A stretch of DNA of 64,000 nucleotides. Source: JBGTFE01 sp041747435. Lineage in GTDB: Bacteria; Acidobacteriota; Blastocatellia; Pyrinomonadales; Pyrinomonadaceae. The notes beneath the pieces were generated by a model. The model was not told the origin of the DNA, searched no databases, and was given only the letters and a program-made list of their open reading frames with translations. A program made the position numbers and the translations under genes. This document shows positions 51,548-60,764 of the stretch, piece by piece; within the stretch, counting starts at the first letter, position 1; the number at the start of each line of letters is the position of its first letter. The DNA lies in the NCBI GenBank assembly GCA_041747435.1, contig JBGTFE010000089.1, positions 52,375 through 116,374 on the forward strand. Direction: 5' to 3'.

Positions 51548-51580
51548 AGCCCGCATCTATTCTTAATGGTGCGGGCTTTT
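51548..51580 (+). terminator. Intrinsic terminator of ilvE, abutting the next start codon
   Basis: AGCCCGC (51548-51554) pairs with GCGGGCT (51571-51577) across a 16-nt loop, then TTT. The next base is the A of ATG 51581 of the downstream gene. Confidence 0.7.
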
Positions 51581-53098
51581 ATGTTGATGCATTTCAAAAG
51601 CTATATTCTCGAAATAACCGTCTTTGTCTGCGGCGCGCTGGTAATGATCTTCGAGATCATCGGCTCGCGGCTGCTTTCGCCCTACATCGGCGCATCAACT
51701 TACGTTTGGACAAGCCTGATCGGTGTTATTCTCGCGGCTTTAAGTTTCGGCTACTGGCTCGGGGGACGCTGGGCGGATCGCAAGCCCGATATAAAAATTC
51801 TCGCCGTAGTAATTTTTCTCGCCGGCGGAATGGTTTCGCTAACGATCCTGCTTCACGATCTTATCCTCGGTCTGATAGCGGGGCTTCCGGTCGGTCTGGA
51901 AATAAGGTCGGTTCTTGCGGCGATCCTACTTTTCGCGCCCGCTAGCATTTTGCTCGGCGTCGTCACGCCTTACGCCGTAAAGCTGAAAATGTCGTCGCTC
52001 GCGGATTCCGGCAAAACCGTCGGCAGCCTTTACGCACTCTCGACCGTCGGCAGCATTGCAGGCACGTTTCTCGCCGGATTTGTCCTGATCCCGTTTCTCG
52101 GAAGCATAAAAACTCTCTACCTGATCGGCGCGGCGCTGATTGCTCTGTCACTTTTGCTCGCGCCTTTTAGTCTGAAAAAAATAAACGTCGCGATCCTTGT
52201 CGTCCTTGTGTTTGGCATCGGCGCAAACGAGCTGAAATCGTTTTACCTTCGCGCGGCGTACGACTTTCATGACATCGACACCGAATACAGCCGTCTACAA
52301 ATTATGACGACAACCGACCAAAAGACCGACAGAAAAATGCGCGTTCTCGCCTTCGACCCGGATTACGTTCAGTCCGCGATATATCTCGAATCAGACGATC
52401 TCGCCCTCGAATATTCGAAATATTATCATCTCATTCAGCACTTCAAACCCGATTTCCAAAACACTTTAATGATCGGCGGTGCCGGATATACTTATCCGCG
52501 CGATTACTTGAAGCGTTACCCGAAAGGTACGATCGACGTCGTCGAGATCGACCCGCAGATGACCGCAATAGCCAAAAAATATTTCCGTCTAGAAGAAAAC
52601 GAGCGGATGCGAATTTTTCACGAAGACGGCAGGACGTTTCTCAATCGCGCCGAACCGGCGCAATACGATGCGGTTTTTATGGACGCGTTCGGCTCGCTCT
52701 TTAGCGTTCCATTTCAGCTCACAACGGTCGAAGCCGTGCGTAAAATCGAGCGCGTTCTTAAAGACGACGGGCTGCTCATCGCAAATATCGGCGGCGCGCT
52801 CGCAGGCGACGCAAGCGGCTTTCTGCGAGCCGAGCTCAAAACCTACCGCCGCGTTTTCCCGCGCGTGCTGCTTTTTAAGGTCAACCCGGAAGCGCCGGAT
52901 GAAAAGCTTCAGAATTTTATTATCGTCGGCGTAAAGGCAGGAAACGTCGCACCGGTCGAAAGCGATGACCCGAAGATCGTCGCTTTTTTCTCGCATCTCT
53001 ACGAAAACCCGCCCGAAACCGCGGTCGAAATTCTCACCGACGACCTCGCGCCCGTTGAATACTACAATTCCTTCGCGCCAATAAATTATTCGAAATAA
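51581..53098 (+). CDS. Membrane-fused spermidine-synthase-like protein
   Basis: 505 residues from ATG 51581 (ATG 51587 is equally possible; a TTG frame start at 51536 would run through the ilvE terminator and is rejected). About seven membrane helices occupy residues 8-215, then a SpeE-like Rossmann domain (about 220-480): TLMIGGAGYTYPRDYL, DVVEIDPQMTAIAKKYF, EDGRTFLNRA, YDAVFMDAFGS. This matches the fused membrane/spermidine synthase family. The GGGDG methyl-donor loop of true spermidine synthases is GGAGYTY here, so polyamine synthesis is unproven. No ribosome-binding site is visible at either ATG. Confidence 0.85.
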   Translation: MLMHFKSYILEITVFVCGALVMIFEIIGSRLLSPYIGASTYVWTSLIGVILAALSFGYWLGGRWADRKPDIKILAVVIFLAGGMVSLTILLHDLILGLIAGLPVGLEIRSVLAAILLFAPASILLGVVTPYAVKLKMSSLADSGKTVGSLYALSTVGSIAGTFLAGFVLIPFLGSIKTLYLIGAALIALSLLLAPFSLKKINVAILVVLVFGIGANELKSFYLRAAYDFHDIDTEYSRLQIMTTTDQKTDRKMRVLAFDPDYVQSAIYLESDDLALEYSKYYHLIQHFKPDFQNTLMIGGAGYTYPRDYLKRYPKGTIDVVEIDPQMTAIAKKYFRLEENERMRIFHEDGRTFLNRAEPAQYDAVFMDAFGSLFSVPFQLTTVEAVRKIERVLKDDGLLIANIGGALAGDASGFLRAELKTYRRVFPRVLLFKVNPEAPDEKLQNFIIVGVKAGNVAPVESDDPKIVAFFSHLYENPPETAVEILTDDLAPVEYYNSFAPINYSK

Positions 53099-53556
53099 CC
53101 CCAATAAAAACTCCGATAAAAAACCAAAAAATAAATGCTAGTTTTCGTCCGCCGAAGGGACGTTATTAAGCAGAAGACAATTTTCGAAAATTTTCTTTGG
53201 AACCGAAATGCAAAAAAATGCTCTTTGAAAAAAAACGATTGCATTTTATTTTCAAGAGGCGTATAGTCGCAAAACATTCAGAGAAGTTTATTTATTTTTG
53301 AGGCTTATACGCTTTTGTGTGTATAAACTCCGGCACTTAACATTTTTAAGCCTGAAACTGAGTCGATCCCGGATTTCCCCGATTCTCCCGGTTTCAAAGC
53401 TAAGAAATAGAACGAACAAGGGAAGTTATCGCGTTTTTAATGTGTTTTGGACGGCATTCATATGCTATGTCTAAATCTTCGGAAACAGCGGTTAGAGAAC
53501 TGGAGAGCGATCAAGACTCCCGGCTCGCCGCAAAAAGAATTCTAAGGAGAAAAACT
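53099..53556. other. 458-nt intergenic region before the unknown exported protein
   Basis: AT-rich. No gene is convincing; a frame from 53440 joins the next gene but lacks a ribosome-binding site and a signal peptide at that start. A small hairpin TTATAC-(10 nt)-GTATAA (53305-53326) is visible. It probably contains the promoter of the following gene. Confidence 0.5.
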
Positions 53557-55293
53557 ATGAAAATCTTAATTTTAATTGGGTCTTTGATGTTATTTTTCGC
53601 ACCAGTCACCTTTGCACAAACTCCAAAGGCTGATAAAAACAATCCCCTCGGTGGTGAACAATGGGGCAAATATTTTGGCGAACAAAATGAAAGGAAGGTC
53701 GAAATTACTGTTGAGTTGCGAAACGCGACCGGTGACGACGGTTTAGAAATTAATTCGCAAATTAATAATTGCGCGTTAAACGTTACCAAAGTAGATGTTT
53801 CTTCCGGAACGACACCAACCTTGAACACAAAGACAAATAGTGCCCCGATAACCTCTGACGATGCAACGAAATCGTTAAGATTAAATTTCACCGTTGCAAT
53901 ATCTCCGAATAATAACGTAGTTAACGGCAGTATATATTATCTGCCCAAAAATTGGTCTAAATTTGACTATAAGGTTTCCTGTTCAATCTCCGGTGGAACT
54001 CCGGCTTCGCGCAACGGATCGTATGAAAAACCGGCTAACGCGGTTCGCACTAAACTCGCAGTTCAACTGAAAAAACCAATCGTTCATCAGAACAGCAACG
54101 ATAAGATAATTATTCCGATGTTTAGCGGAAAAACCGTGAAAGTTAAAGTCAGAATGCTACTCGGCACGAGTGAATCTGCCGCCGGCGAGGGCGTTTTAAC
54201 AGGCGGACAATGGAGTAAGATCAGTCTGAGAGCGGCGAGTCCAATTGCGTTTAATAATGATTATATTATTGAACTCTCTCTTCCCGACTTTGATGACGAA
54301 CTAATTAGCCCCGACATTTCCAACACAGATACTGTGTTTTCCAAAATTTCGGGAAATACGGGGCATTGGCAATCCGGCTGGACAAATCCGTTTACATTCG
54401 AAGCTCCGACCATATCGAGCTTGACAAATCTGCGGATTAGTTCCTCCACCGCAGAAAAATCGCTTCCAATTACAACAACCGCCGACGTTAGAGTTCTAAA
54501 AATAAAACTCGGAAACAACTTTGTCTCAAGTGAATGTAATAAAGAGAATGAAAGTTCTCGCGTTTGTGTATTTAACTTATCGAAAACAGAAATTCCCGAA
54601 GGAGAGAGTAGGATTTCCTTTGAAGGTGAAAGCAGCGAAGGTGTTCCGTTTACTAATCCTGCCGGTTTAAGCATTACAAAAACTGCAAAGCCTACAATCG
54701 ACGGCGTCCCTGTCTTTCAGGTAAAGGACAACAACTTTACAATGACCTACAAATTTAGAGGCGATGTGGGAAGCGTTACAGCATCGCTTGCCTATGAGAA
54801 TACGAGCAAGCAAAACAAGGACGCTTGGACGCAAACCAGTACTTGTGGAAGTGCCGATGCAAATGGAGTTAAGACCTGCGTATTTACGCTCGGAACAAGC
54901 GGGCTTAATCTTTCCAATCTCACAGAGGAGGACAAAAAGAGTCCGGACATACCGGTGAAATTCCAGATCGACGCAGTGGACGGCAACGGAACGCGAGTAG
55001 AAAATCTTGACAGTCTGACTTTTCGGCTGGTCAATAAAGACCATCTCGCAAAATCGCTGAGAGAAATCGAAGCAGATTACAAAAAGCCTAATTCCAATAC
55101 AACGTTAATAATTGAAAGCATTGCCCAACTGCTGTTAGGGGATAGAACCAAAACTACAGACGAAACTGTTCAGGCAACCTTTAGTGCATTCAAAGACGGT
55201 AGCGGAAAGGACAAATATAAAGTTCTTTTCGGAATTTTGAAGTCGGTCGGCAACATTGCACTTACTGCATTTGGTATTCCGATTAAATTTTAA
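53557..55293 (+). CDS. Exported protein of unknown function
   Basis: 578 residues from ATG 53557 (AAGGAGA 8 nt upstream). Signal peptide MKILILIGSLMLFFAPVTFAQ. The rest is rich in Asn, Ser, Thr and short beta-type stretches with no motif I recognise; conserved-looking Cys pairs (NCALNV/YKVSCSI; SSECNKENESSRVCVF; STCGSADANGVKTCVF) could form disulfides in beta-sandwich domains. The last ~60 residues are helical (IIESIAQLLLGD ... FGILKSVGNIALTAFGIPIKF). Base composition is more AT-rich than the flanking genes. In-frame sequence continues past the TAA for 39 codons as leucine heptads. The amidase follows 160 nt later on the same strand. Confidence 0.75.
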   Translation: MKILILIGSLMLFFAPVTFAQTPKADKNNPLGGEQWGKYFGEQNERKVEITVELRNATGDDGLEINSQINNCALNVTKVDVSSGTTPTLNTKTNSAPITSDDATKSLRLNFTVAISPNNNVVNGSIYYLPKNWSKFDYKVSCSISGGTPASRNGSYEKPANAVRTKLAVQLKKPIVHQNSNDKIIIPMFSGKTVKVKVRMLLGTSESAAGEGVLTGGQWSKISLRAASPIAFNNDYIIELSLPDFDDELISPDISNTDTVFSKISGNTGHWQSGWTNPFTFEAPTISSLTNLRISSSTAEKSLPITTTADVRVLKIKLGNNFVSSECNKENESSRVCVFNLSKTEIPEGESRISFEGESSEGVPFTNPAGLSITKTAKPTIDGVPVFQVKDNNFTMTYKFRGDVGSVTASLAYENTSKQNKDAWTQTSTCGSADANGVKTCVFTLGTSGLNLSNLTEEDKKSPDIPVKFQIDAVDGNGTRVENLDSLTFRLVNKDHLAKSLREIEADYKKPNSNTTLIIESIAQLLLGDRTKTTDETVQATFSAFKDGSGKDKYKVLFGILKSVGNIALTAFGIPIKF

Positions 55294-55413
55294 TTGCGGC
55301 AGAGAAGCTTACGGAAAGAATTGAAATATTCGGTGGAGGAGTTGGAAGATTCCTCGGAGGAGTTGAACAATTCCTGTGGAGGGGTCGAAGAGCTTAGGAG
55401 GATGATGTATTAG
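55294..55413 (+). other. In-frame heptad-repeat reading frame after the stop of the exported protein
   Basis: Directly after the TAA at 55291, the same frame reads on for 39 codons: three 21-bp repeats starting TTGAAATATTCG, TTGGAAGATTCC and TTGAACAATTCC encode LKYSVEE, LEDSSEE, LNNSCGG, then VEELRRMMY and a stop. Leu/Val at every seventh position is a coiled-coil pattern. It could be a readthrough tail, a decayed C-terminus, or a small gene starting at TTG 55294 or TTG 55321. Confidence 0.4.
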
Positions 55414-55428
55414 CTCATCCTTTTTTTT
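55399..55428 (+). terminator. Intrinsic terminator after the exported protein
   Basis: AGGATGA (55399-55405) pairs with TCATCCT (55415-55421) across a 9-nt loop, followed by a run of eight T in total. It lies 26 nt before the amidase ATG. Confidence 0.8.
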
Positions 55429-55453
55429 AGAAATAAAAATGTAGGAGTAAAAA

Positions 55454-56089
55454 ATGGCAAAACACGGAACTGTCGTAATTGACCCGGGACACGGGGGTAG
55501 CAGTGTGGTCGGCGGCTCGTCACCGAATAACGCGACTAGCCCGAGTGGAGTAAAGGAGAAGAACATTACTCTTGCAATGGCTTTTCTTATTCGGGAGGAA
55601 TTGAGGCGTTTCGCGGACTCGGACGGTCACAGTCTGAATATTATTTTAACCCGCGAGACCGACGTTAACGTGGGACTAGCCGCGCGCGGCAACGTCGCTA
55701 AGAACAACAACGCCAATCTCTTTTTGAGCATTCACTGCAATGCTTCCGAAAACCATACGGCGCGCGGCACCGAGACTCTTATCAGCCCGGTAAGCGACGG
55801 TAACACGAACTACGCCAAGGACAAGGTATTCGCCCAGGCGATTCAAAACGCGGTTTTTAACACGATCAAGATGCACGACGCGAACGCGCGTGACAGGGGC
55901 GTAAAAGATCAAGTGCTGGCGGCGCTCAGACGAAGCGCGCTGGGTCCGAGCGTCAGAGCCGGCATGGTGGAGCTGGAGTTTATTGATCGACCTGACGTCG
56001 ATGCGTTACTAAACAAAGAACCTTCGGCGACTGCCGTGCGGCGCGACTTATCGAAAGCGATCGCGGCAGCGCTTGTAACGGCTTTATAG
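55454..56089 (+). CDS. N-acetylmuramoyl-L-alanine amidase (Amidase_3)
   Basis: 211 residues covering a single Amidase_3 catalytic domain. Zinc ligands His13 in VIDPGHGG, Glu35 in GVKEKN and His94 in FLSIHCNAS, with catalytic Glu173 or Glu175 in MVELEFIDRPDVDALLN. It cleaves the bond between MurNAc and L-Ala in peptidoglycan. Unlike most, it has no signal peptide or wall-binding domain, so it either exits by another route, acts at lysis, or works on wall fragments in the cytoplasm. TAGGAG lies 6 nt before the ATG. It comes just after a terminator, so it probably has its own promoter or relies on readthrough. Confidence 0.92.
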   Translation: MAKHGTVVIDPGHGGSSVVGGSSPNNATSPSGVKEKNITLAMAFLIREELRRFADSDGHSLNIILTRETDVNVGLAARGNVAKNNNANLFLSIHCNASENHTARGTETLISPVSDGNTNYAKDKVFAQAIQNAVFNTIKMHDANARDRGVKDQVLAALRRSALGPSVRAGMVELEFIDRPDVDALLNKEPSATAVRRDLSKAIAAALVTAL

Positions 56090-56108
56090 CAACAAATTTC
56101 GAAAATTT

Positions 56109-58604
56109 TTATCTCAAACCCTGCCCGATCTGTTCGGTGCCGAAGCTGCCGATGCCGTTGAGGCGGAAACTGAAGACGACGCGGTTTTCGCGGCGGACGC
56201 CGACGTTGTATGTGTAATATTGCATCGTTACGGCGCAGCAATCGCCGGCGTAGCCGATCGTGTAAAGCGAACTGATCAGGGGCGAACCGCGCTTTTGCGT
56301 GCGGCTGTTTTCAAAATCAAAGAATAGCGAAGCGCCGCCGTAAAGACCTTTATTTCTGTCGCCCATAAAAACCGACGGGCTCCATTGCGAGCCGCGCAGC
56401 GTTCCGGCTTCCTTTCCGCCGGGCGTCGCAAATGCCGCGAGCGACGGTATCAGCGTCACAGCACGTGTGTAATAAAGCGTCTGAAAAGCTTTGAATAAAG
56501 GCGTGTCGTAGCCGATCGTAGCCGAAACATTTCGCAAGATCTCGCCGCGCGTATCCAAATCCATTCTCGTACTCACAAAGATCTTTTTGCGCGGACGATA
56601 CGTGGCGTCGATGTTGATCGGCGAAAATCTGCGCGGAACGCCGCCGAATGTGTAAAAGGTGAGTGACGTGATCGGCTCGATCTGATTGCGGCGACCGGGC
56701 TGCAAAGCGCCGCCAAAATATGGATCGAGAAAATATTTTCCGCGCACGGTAAGCGTAAAAAGCTCGTACGGCTGCACGGAAAGCGGTTTTTTCGCGGTTG
56801 CGGCGTCTTCGCGAAGTTTTCGCTGCGCGTCTTCGGTGAGCGCTTCGGTGTAATGGCGCGTGTAGATGCGGTTCGTAACGCCAAATTCGATCTCGTTCGT
56901 ATCGGTTTGCGTATCCTGATAATCATACCGAATCAGGCGGTTGAAGTTGTTTACGCCTTTGATAAAACGATATGTGACGAACGGCTCGATGACGTGGCGA
57001 AATCGGAAGGCGTCATTTTTTTTTGCATAAAAGTTTTTTGCAAGCGCAACCGGGCGCAGATCGAGTTGAAACTCGCCGTATTTGCGAACCACGCTGGTTC
57101 CGACAACTCTTCGCATACTGTCAAAAGAATTCGAATAATATGTGACGCGTCCGCCGAAAGTCGCCGTAAGGTTAAAATATTTTGCGTAGAACGGAATTTC
57201 CACCTGCGGATGGATGTCAAAACGCGCGCCGAGCGTCGGCGTGATTACCGGATCGTTTCCCGTCTGCGCACGATAAAGCGCGAGGTCGTTGACTTGTTCG
57301 CGCCGCGATATTCCTTCTGCGCTCGTTTTGAATGAAAAATACACTTTTTTTAGAAACGACAAAGCCGTCGGACGCATATCAAAATTCGCGCTCGGTAAAT
57401 TCCTCGTTTTTATCTGGACGTTCGGGATCGAAATTTCCTGCGCGCGCGTCAGCGCATTAAACGTGAGCGAGCCCCAACTTTTGTTGACAAAACCCTGCGA
57501 AACCTCAATCGGCGAAATTATCTGCTGGATGCCGTCGGAGAAAACCTGCCTGAAGGCGAGATTCGAAGTCAACCGCACGTCCGCGACTCCGGTCCAGCCG
57601 TTTCGAAAATATTGGACGCCCTCGGCATAGACCAAACTTCCACCCTGATCGGGACGCTCCGCGCTTTCTTTCGCGCCGAGAACGCGATCTTCGACCGCAT
57701 AAAATCCAAACTCAAAATATGAGCGCGAATTGAAGCGCGTGCGAACGTCTGCGCCGTATCCGAAACCGCGTCCGGTATAAATGTCGCCGCGAAAAGTCAC
57801 GTCCGCCGAGCGTCCAAGCGTTTGATAATACGCGCCGGAAAACCGAAAACCTTTATTCGGCGAAAAACCGAATGTCGGCGTCAGAAAACCGGATTGCCGG
57901 TCGCGCTTTTTTATTGGAATCGAAGCGAACGGAACCGGCAAAACCGCAATGTCGCGGAGCCGGAACTTTCCGTTTTTCAGCTTTATCTTATCGTCCGGCT
58001 TAATAACGGCTTCGTCCGCCGTAAAGCTCCATTGCGGAACGTCGTCTTCGCAGGCGGTGAATTTTCCATTCGTCACAACGATCTCGTTTTCGCCGACTCT
58101 TTCTACGCGATCCGCCGTAAAATAAATTACCGTGCCGTCGTCCGTTTGATTTGTAAAGCCGGTCGAATCGATAAAATATCCGAGCTTGGTTTTGTAGTTA
58201 AACTCGCCCTTTGCGCCCGTAATTCTCTCATCGTCGCCCTTATCGAAAACCACGCTTCCTTCGGCGACCATGCGGCTCGTTTCCTCGTAAACGATCACTT
58301 TGTCAGCTTGGAGACGGTAAATTCCGTAATGCACATCGACGTTTCCGGAGTGCGTAATCACACGCTTCCCGTCTTCGCCTTCGACTGTTTGCCGATCCGA
58401 ATAAACGACGACTTCATCATCGCCGCCTTCCTGTTTTCGTTTCTGTTTCGGAGCTTTGATATTCTCTTGCGAAACCGGATTTACGTTCGGCGTGTCGGTC
58501 ATCGGATTGGCGACTTGTTTATCGACCGGATTCGTCTGCTGCGCGCAAACGGCGAAAGTCAAAGCCAGTAAAAGTGAGGTTGTCGCGGCAATTCTGGAAA
58601 GCAT
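56109..58604 (-). CDS. lptD: LPS-assembly outer-membrane protein LptD
   Basis: 831 residues. Signal peptide (LSRIAATTSLLLALTFAVCAQ). N-terminal OstA/LptA-like beta-jellyroll (about 45-215: VVVYSDRQTVEGEDGKRVITHSG, YRLQADKVIVYEE, EFNYKTKLGYFIDSTG), then the LptD barrel (FASIPIKKRDRQSGFLTPTFGFSPNKGF onward). A vicinal Cys pair in YAGDCCAVTMQYYTYNVG near the C-terminus matches the CC pair of E. coli LptD that links to the N-terminal domain; a Cys in FTACEDDVP may be its partner. It forms the final LPS translocon with LptE at the outer membrane. Divergent from the NtrC-type regulator, with only 61 nt between starts. Confidence 0.93.
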   Translation of the reverse strand: MLSRIAATTSLLLALTFAVCAQQTNPVDKQVANPMTDTPNVNPVSQENIKAPKQKRKQEGGDDEVVVYSDRQTVEGEDGKRVITHSGNVDVHYGIYRLQADKVIVYEETSRMVAEGSVVFDKGDDERITGAKGEFNYKTKLGYFIDSTGFTNQTDDGTVIYFTADRVERVGENEIVVTNGKFTACEDDVPQWSFTADEAVIKPDDKIKLKNGKFRLRDIAVLPVPFASIPIKKRDRQSGFLTPTFGFSPNKGFRFSGAYYQTLGRSADVTFRGDIYTGRGFGYGADVRTRFNSRSYFEFGFYAVEDRVLGAKESAERPDQGGSLVYAEGVQYFRNGWTGVADVRLTSNLAFRQVFSDGIQQIISPIEVSQGFVNKSWGSLTFNALTRAQEISIPNVQIKTRNLPSANFDMRPTALSFLKKVYFSFKTSAEGISRREQVNDLALYRAQTGNDPVITPTLGARFDIHPQVEIPFYAKYFNLTATFGGRVTYYSNSFDSMRRVVGTSVVRKYGEFQLDLRPVALAKNFYAKKNDAFRFRHVIEPFVTYRFIKGVNNFNRLIRYDYQDTQTDTNEIEFGVTNRIYTRHYTEALTEDAQRKLREDAATAKKPLSVQPYELFTLTVRGKYFLDPYFGGALQPGRRNQIEPITSLTFYTFGGVPRRFSPINIDATYRPRKKIFVSTRMDLDTRGEILRNVSATIGYDTPLFKAFQTLYYTRAVTLIPSLAAFATPGGKEAGTLRGSQWSPSVFMGDRNKGLYGGASLFFDFENSRTQKRGSPLISSLYTIGYAGDCCAVTMQYYTYNVGVRRENRVVFSFRLNGIGSFGTEQIGQGLR

Positions 58605-58665
58605 TTTCTTGATGCTAACACGTCGGAAAGCGTTAAATCAAAATGATATACTATTCACGATTTTT

Positions 58666-60018
58666 ATGAATAAACCGAATATTTTGGTCGTCGAAGACGA
58701 GGAATTGATGCGTTCGATCCTTCGCAAGCTGCTCGAAGCCGACGGCTGGCGCGTTTTGACCGCCGACAGCGCCGAAAATGCGCTCGAAATCTTTTCTTCG
58801 AACGATGTTTCCGTTACGCTGACCGATATAAAAATGGCGGGAATGGACGGCTTGGCGCTGCTCGATCGCATAAAAATGCTCGACGAAGAAGCGCTCGTAA
58901 TAATTATGACCGCGTATTCTTCGGTCGATTCGGCGATCGCGGCGCTTCGCAAAGGCGCATACGATTATGTGACAAAGCCTTTTGTAAATGACGACCTGCT
59001 GCAAACCGTTCGCAACGCTTATCAAACAAAAGAGCTTTTTCGCGAAAACCGCGCACTTCGGCGCGAACTCAAAAAACAATACAGTTTTGACGAAATAATC
59101 GGAAAAAGCGAAATGCTGCAAAACGTTTTCCGAATCGTGGAAAAAGTTGCCGATACAAATGCGACCGTCCTAATTCAAGGCGAAAGCGGAACGGGAAAGG
59201 AACTCATCGCCAAAGCGATTCATTTCAGCAGCAAACGCGCCGCGAAACCATTTCTCGCCGTAAATTGCGGCGCTTTGCCCGAAAATTTGCTCGAAAGCGA
59301 GCTTTTCGGACACGTGAAAGGCGCGTTTACCGGCGCATCTTCGGATAAAAAAGGTTTGTTTCGTTCGGCTGACGGCGGAACGTTGCTTTTAGACGAGATC
59401 GGCGAAATGCCGCAACCGCTGCAGGTAAAATTGCTTCGAGCTTTGCAGGAACACGAAGTCACGCCCGTCGGATCGGCTTCGGCAATAAAATTCGACGCGA
59501 GAATAATTGCGGCGACAAACAAAAATCTCGAAAAAGAAGTCGCCGGAGGCAATTTTCGCGAAGATCTTTTTTACCGTCTGAACGTGATCGAGATCTCTCT
59601 GCCGCCGCTGCGAGAGCGCCGCGAAGACATTCCGCTTTTGGCGAAATTTTTTGTGTCAAAAACCGCAAAAGAACAAAATTCACCCGAGAAATCGGTAGCG
59701 TCGGAAGCGATGTCGGCACTTGTAAATTACGCTTGGCAAGGAAACGTGCGCGAACTTCAAAACGCGATCGAGCGCGCTTTCATCTTGAGCGGCGAAAAGA
59801 TAGACACGGAAAGTCTTCCGGCAAAAATAACCAACAATTCGGCAAATCTTTTTGATATCCGCGATCCCGCGGGCGTTTATCGGACGCTGGAAGAAACCGA
59901 GCGCCGCTATATTTTGGAAATTTTAACGTCAGTAAATGAAGATAAGGCGCAGGCAGCAAATATTTTGGGAATTGATCTCTCGACTCTATATCGCAAATTG
60001 AGAAGATACGAGGAGTGA
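58666..60018 (+). CDS. NtrC-family sigma-54-dependent response regulator
   Basis: 450 residues from ATG 58666; the frame is open back to 58456 but that overlaps lptD. Receiver domain with Asp54 in LTDIKMAGMDG and Lys in YDYVTKPF. AAA+ domain: Walker A GESGTGKE (172-179), the sigma-54 contact loop GAFTGA (219-224), Walker B LLDEIGEMP (241-249). The C-terminal Fis-type helix-turn-helix is ERRYILEILTSVNEDKAQAANILGIDLSTLYRKL. Phosphorylation should let it open sigma-54 promoters. No sensor kinase is adjacent; the orphan kinase at 678 is far away. A family A repeat follows the stop by 2 nt. Confidence 0.94.
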   Translation: MNKPNILVVEDEELMRSILRKLLEADGWRVLTADSAENALEIFSSNDVSVTLTDIKMAGMDGLALLDRIKMLDEEALVIIMTAYSSVDSAIAALRKGAYDYVTKPFVNDDLLQTVRNAYQTKELFRENRALRRELKKQYSFDEIIGKSEMLQNVFRIVEKVADTNATVLIQGESGTGKELIAKAIHFSSKRAAKPFLAVNCGALPENLLESELFGHVKGAFTGASSDKKGLFRSADGGTLLLDEIGEMPQPLQVKLLRALQEHEVTPVGSASAIKFDARIIAATNKNLEKEVAGGNFREDLFYRLNVIEISLPPLRERREDIPLLAKFFVSKTAKEQNSPEKSVASEAMSALVNYAWQGNVRELQNAIERAFILSGEKIDTESLPAKITNNSANLFDIRDPAGVYRTLEETERRYILEILTSVNEDKAQAANILGIDLSTLYRKLRRYEE

Positions 60019-60020
60019 CC

Positions 60021-60128
60021 GGAGCGCGGACGCCCTCGTCCGCAAATGTCGCGCAGCGACATCGAAATTCGTCAGTGTTCTTACTGTGAATGCTTTGCGT
60101 TCATTGCGGACGAGGGCGTTTGCGTGCC
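60021..60128. repeat. Family A four-hairpin palindromic element, copy between convergent genes
   Basis: Left outer hairpin GCGGACG-CCCT-CGTCCGC, left inner TGTCGC-GCA-GCGACA, right inner GAATGC-TTT-GCGTTC (one G-U), right outer GCGGACG-AGGG-CGTTTGC. It begins 2 nt after the regulator stop and ends next to the stop of the convergent lipoprotein gene at 60130, so it fills the whole gap and may act as a two-way terminator. Confidence 0.85.
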
Positions 60129-60129
60129 A

Positions 60130-60633
60130 TTAATTAGTTAATTCCAAAACAAAATAATCCGTTCCGTCGATCCTTGTAAGCTTCCCGTTTTTGTAAGATT
60201 CGGAAAAGAAATCATTCGCCGCGTAATTTTTCCCTTTCAAAATCTCATCGCCCGACGCCTGACTTTTGGCTATCAATTCGGGCGGAAACCAGTCTTCAGC
60301 GTCAAGCTCGCCGTTTAGCGGCGCGCGATGTTTTTCAGCCTGCGCGGCAACGGTTTGCGCATCGGCGGAAGAATATTTCAAAACGGCGACCAGCCGTTTC
60401 CCTTTTTCCGTTGGAATTTCGCGCCAAATAACTTCGTCCGGATCGATCGCGACCGTAACTACTTTATTAAATTCTTCGACGTCGTCCTTTGCGGGCGAAG
60501 AACTGGTATTGGGATTCGAATTTTGACCGCTCTTCGCGCCATTATTGTTCGCGTTTTCGTCGCCGACGCAGCCGCCAACCACGATCGAGAATGTAAGAAA
60601 CGCAAAAAACCCAACCGCGCGAAAACTTTTCAT
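60130..60633 (-). CDS. Predicted lipoprotein of unknown function
   Basis: 167 residues. Lipoprotein signal peptide with lipobox VVGGC (Cys22), then an Asn/Ser-rich linker (about 23-50) and a folded domain (about 52-167) containing VVTVAIDPDEVIWREIPTEKGKRLVAVLKY and EDWFPPELIAKSQASGDEILKGKNYAANDFF. I do not recognise the family. Without Asp at position +2, it would be sorted to the outer membrane by E. coli rules, but such rules are unproven here. Convergent with the NtrC-type regulator, divergent from the mutase gene. Confidence 0.78.
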   Translation of the reverse strand: MKSFRAVGFFAFLTFSIVVGGCVGDENANNNGAKSGQNSNPNTSSSPAKDDVEEFNKVVTVAIDPDEVIWREIPTEKGKRLVAVLKYSSADAQTVAAQAEKHRAPLNGELDAEDWFPPELIAKSQASGDEILKGKNYAANDFFSESYKNGKLTRIDGTDYFVLELTN

Positions 60634-60672
60634 TGCTCGATTTTAAAAGTAATAAAAAAGGATTGCAATCAG

Positions 60673-60705
60673 CGAGACGCGAACGCGGGCGCACTCGTTG
60701 TGCTT
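60673..60705. repeat. Probable remnant of a family A element
   Basis: GCGAACGCGGGCGCACTCGT resembles the left outer arm GGAACGCGGACGCCCTCGTC of family A but no clear hairpin remains. It lies in the divergent gap between the lipoprotein and mutase genes. Confidence 0.35.
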
Positions 60706-60764
60706 TTTCGCGCCGTAATTTATTATGAAGTTGATTTTAGTGAGCAATTATAAGGAAAAGAATT

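Noticed and set aside
51536..51580. TTG start at 51536 for the membrane spermidine-synthase-like gene
   Set aside because: This stretch is the ilvE terminator hairpin and its T-run, and the residues it would add are unlike a membrane-protein N-terminus.
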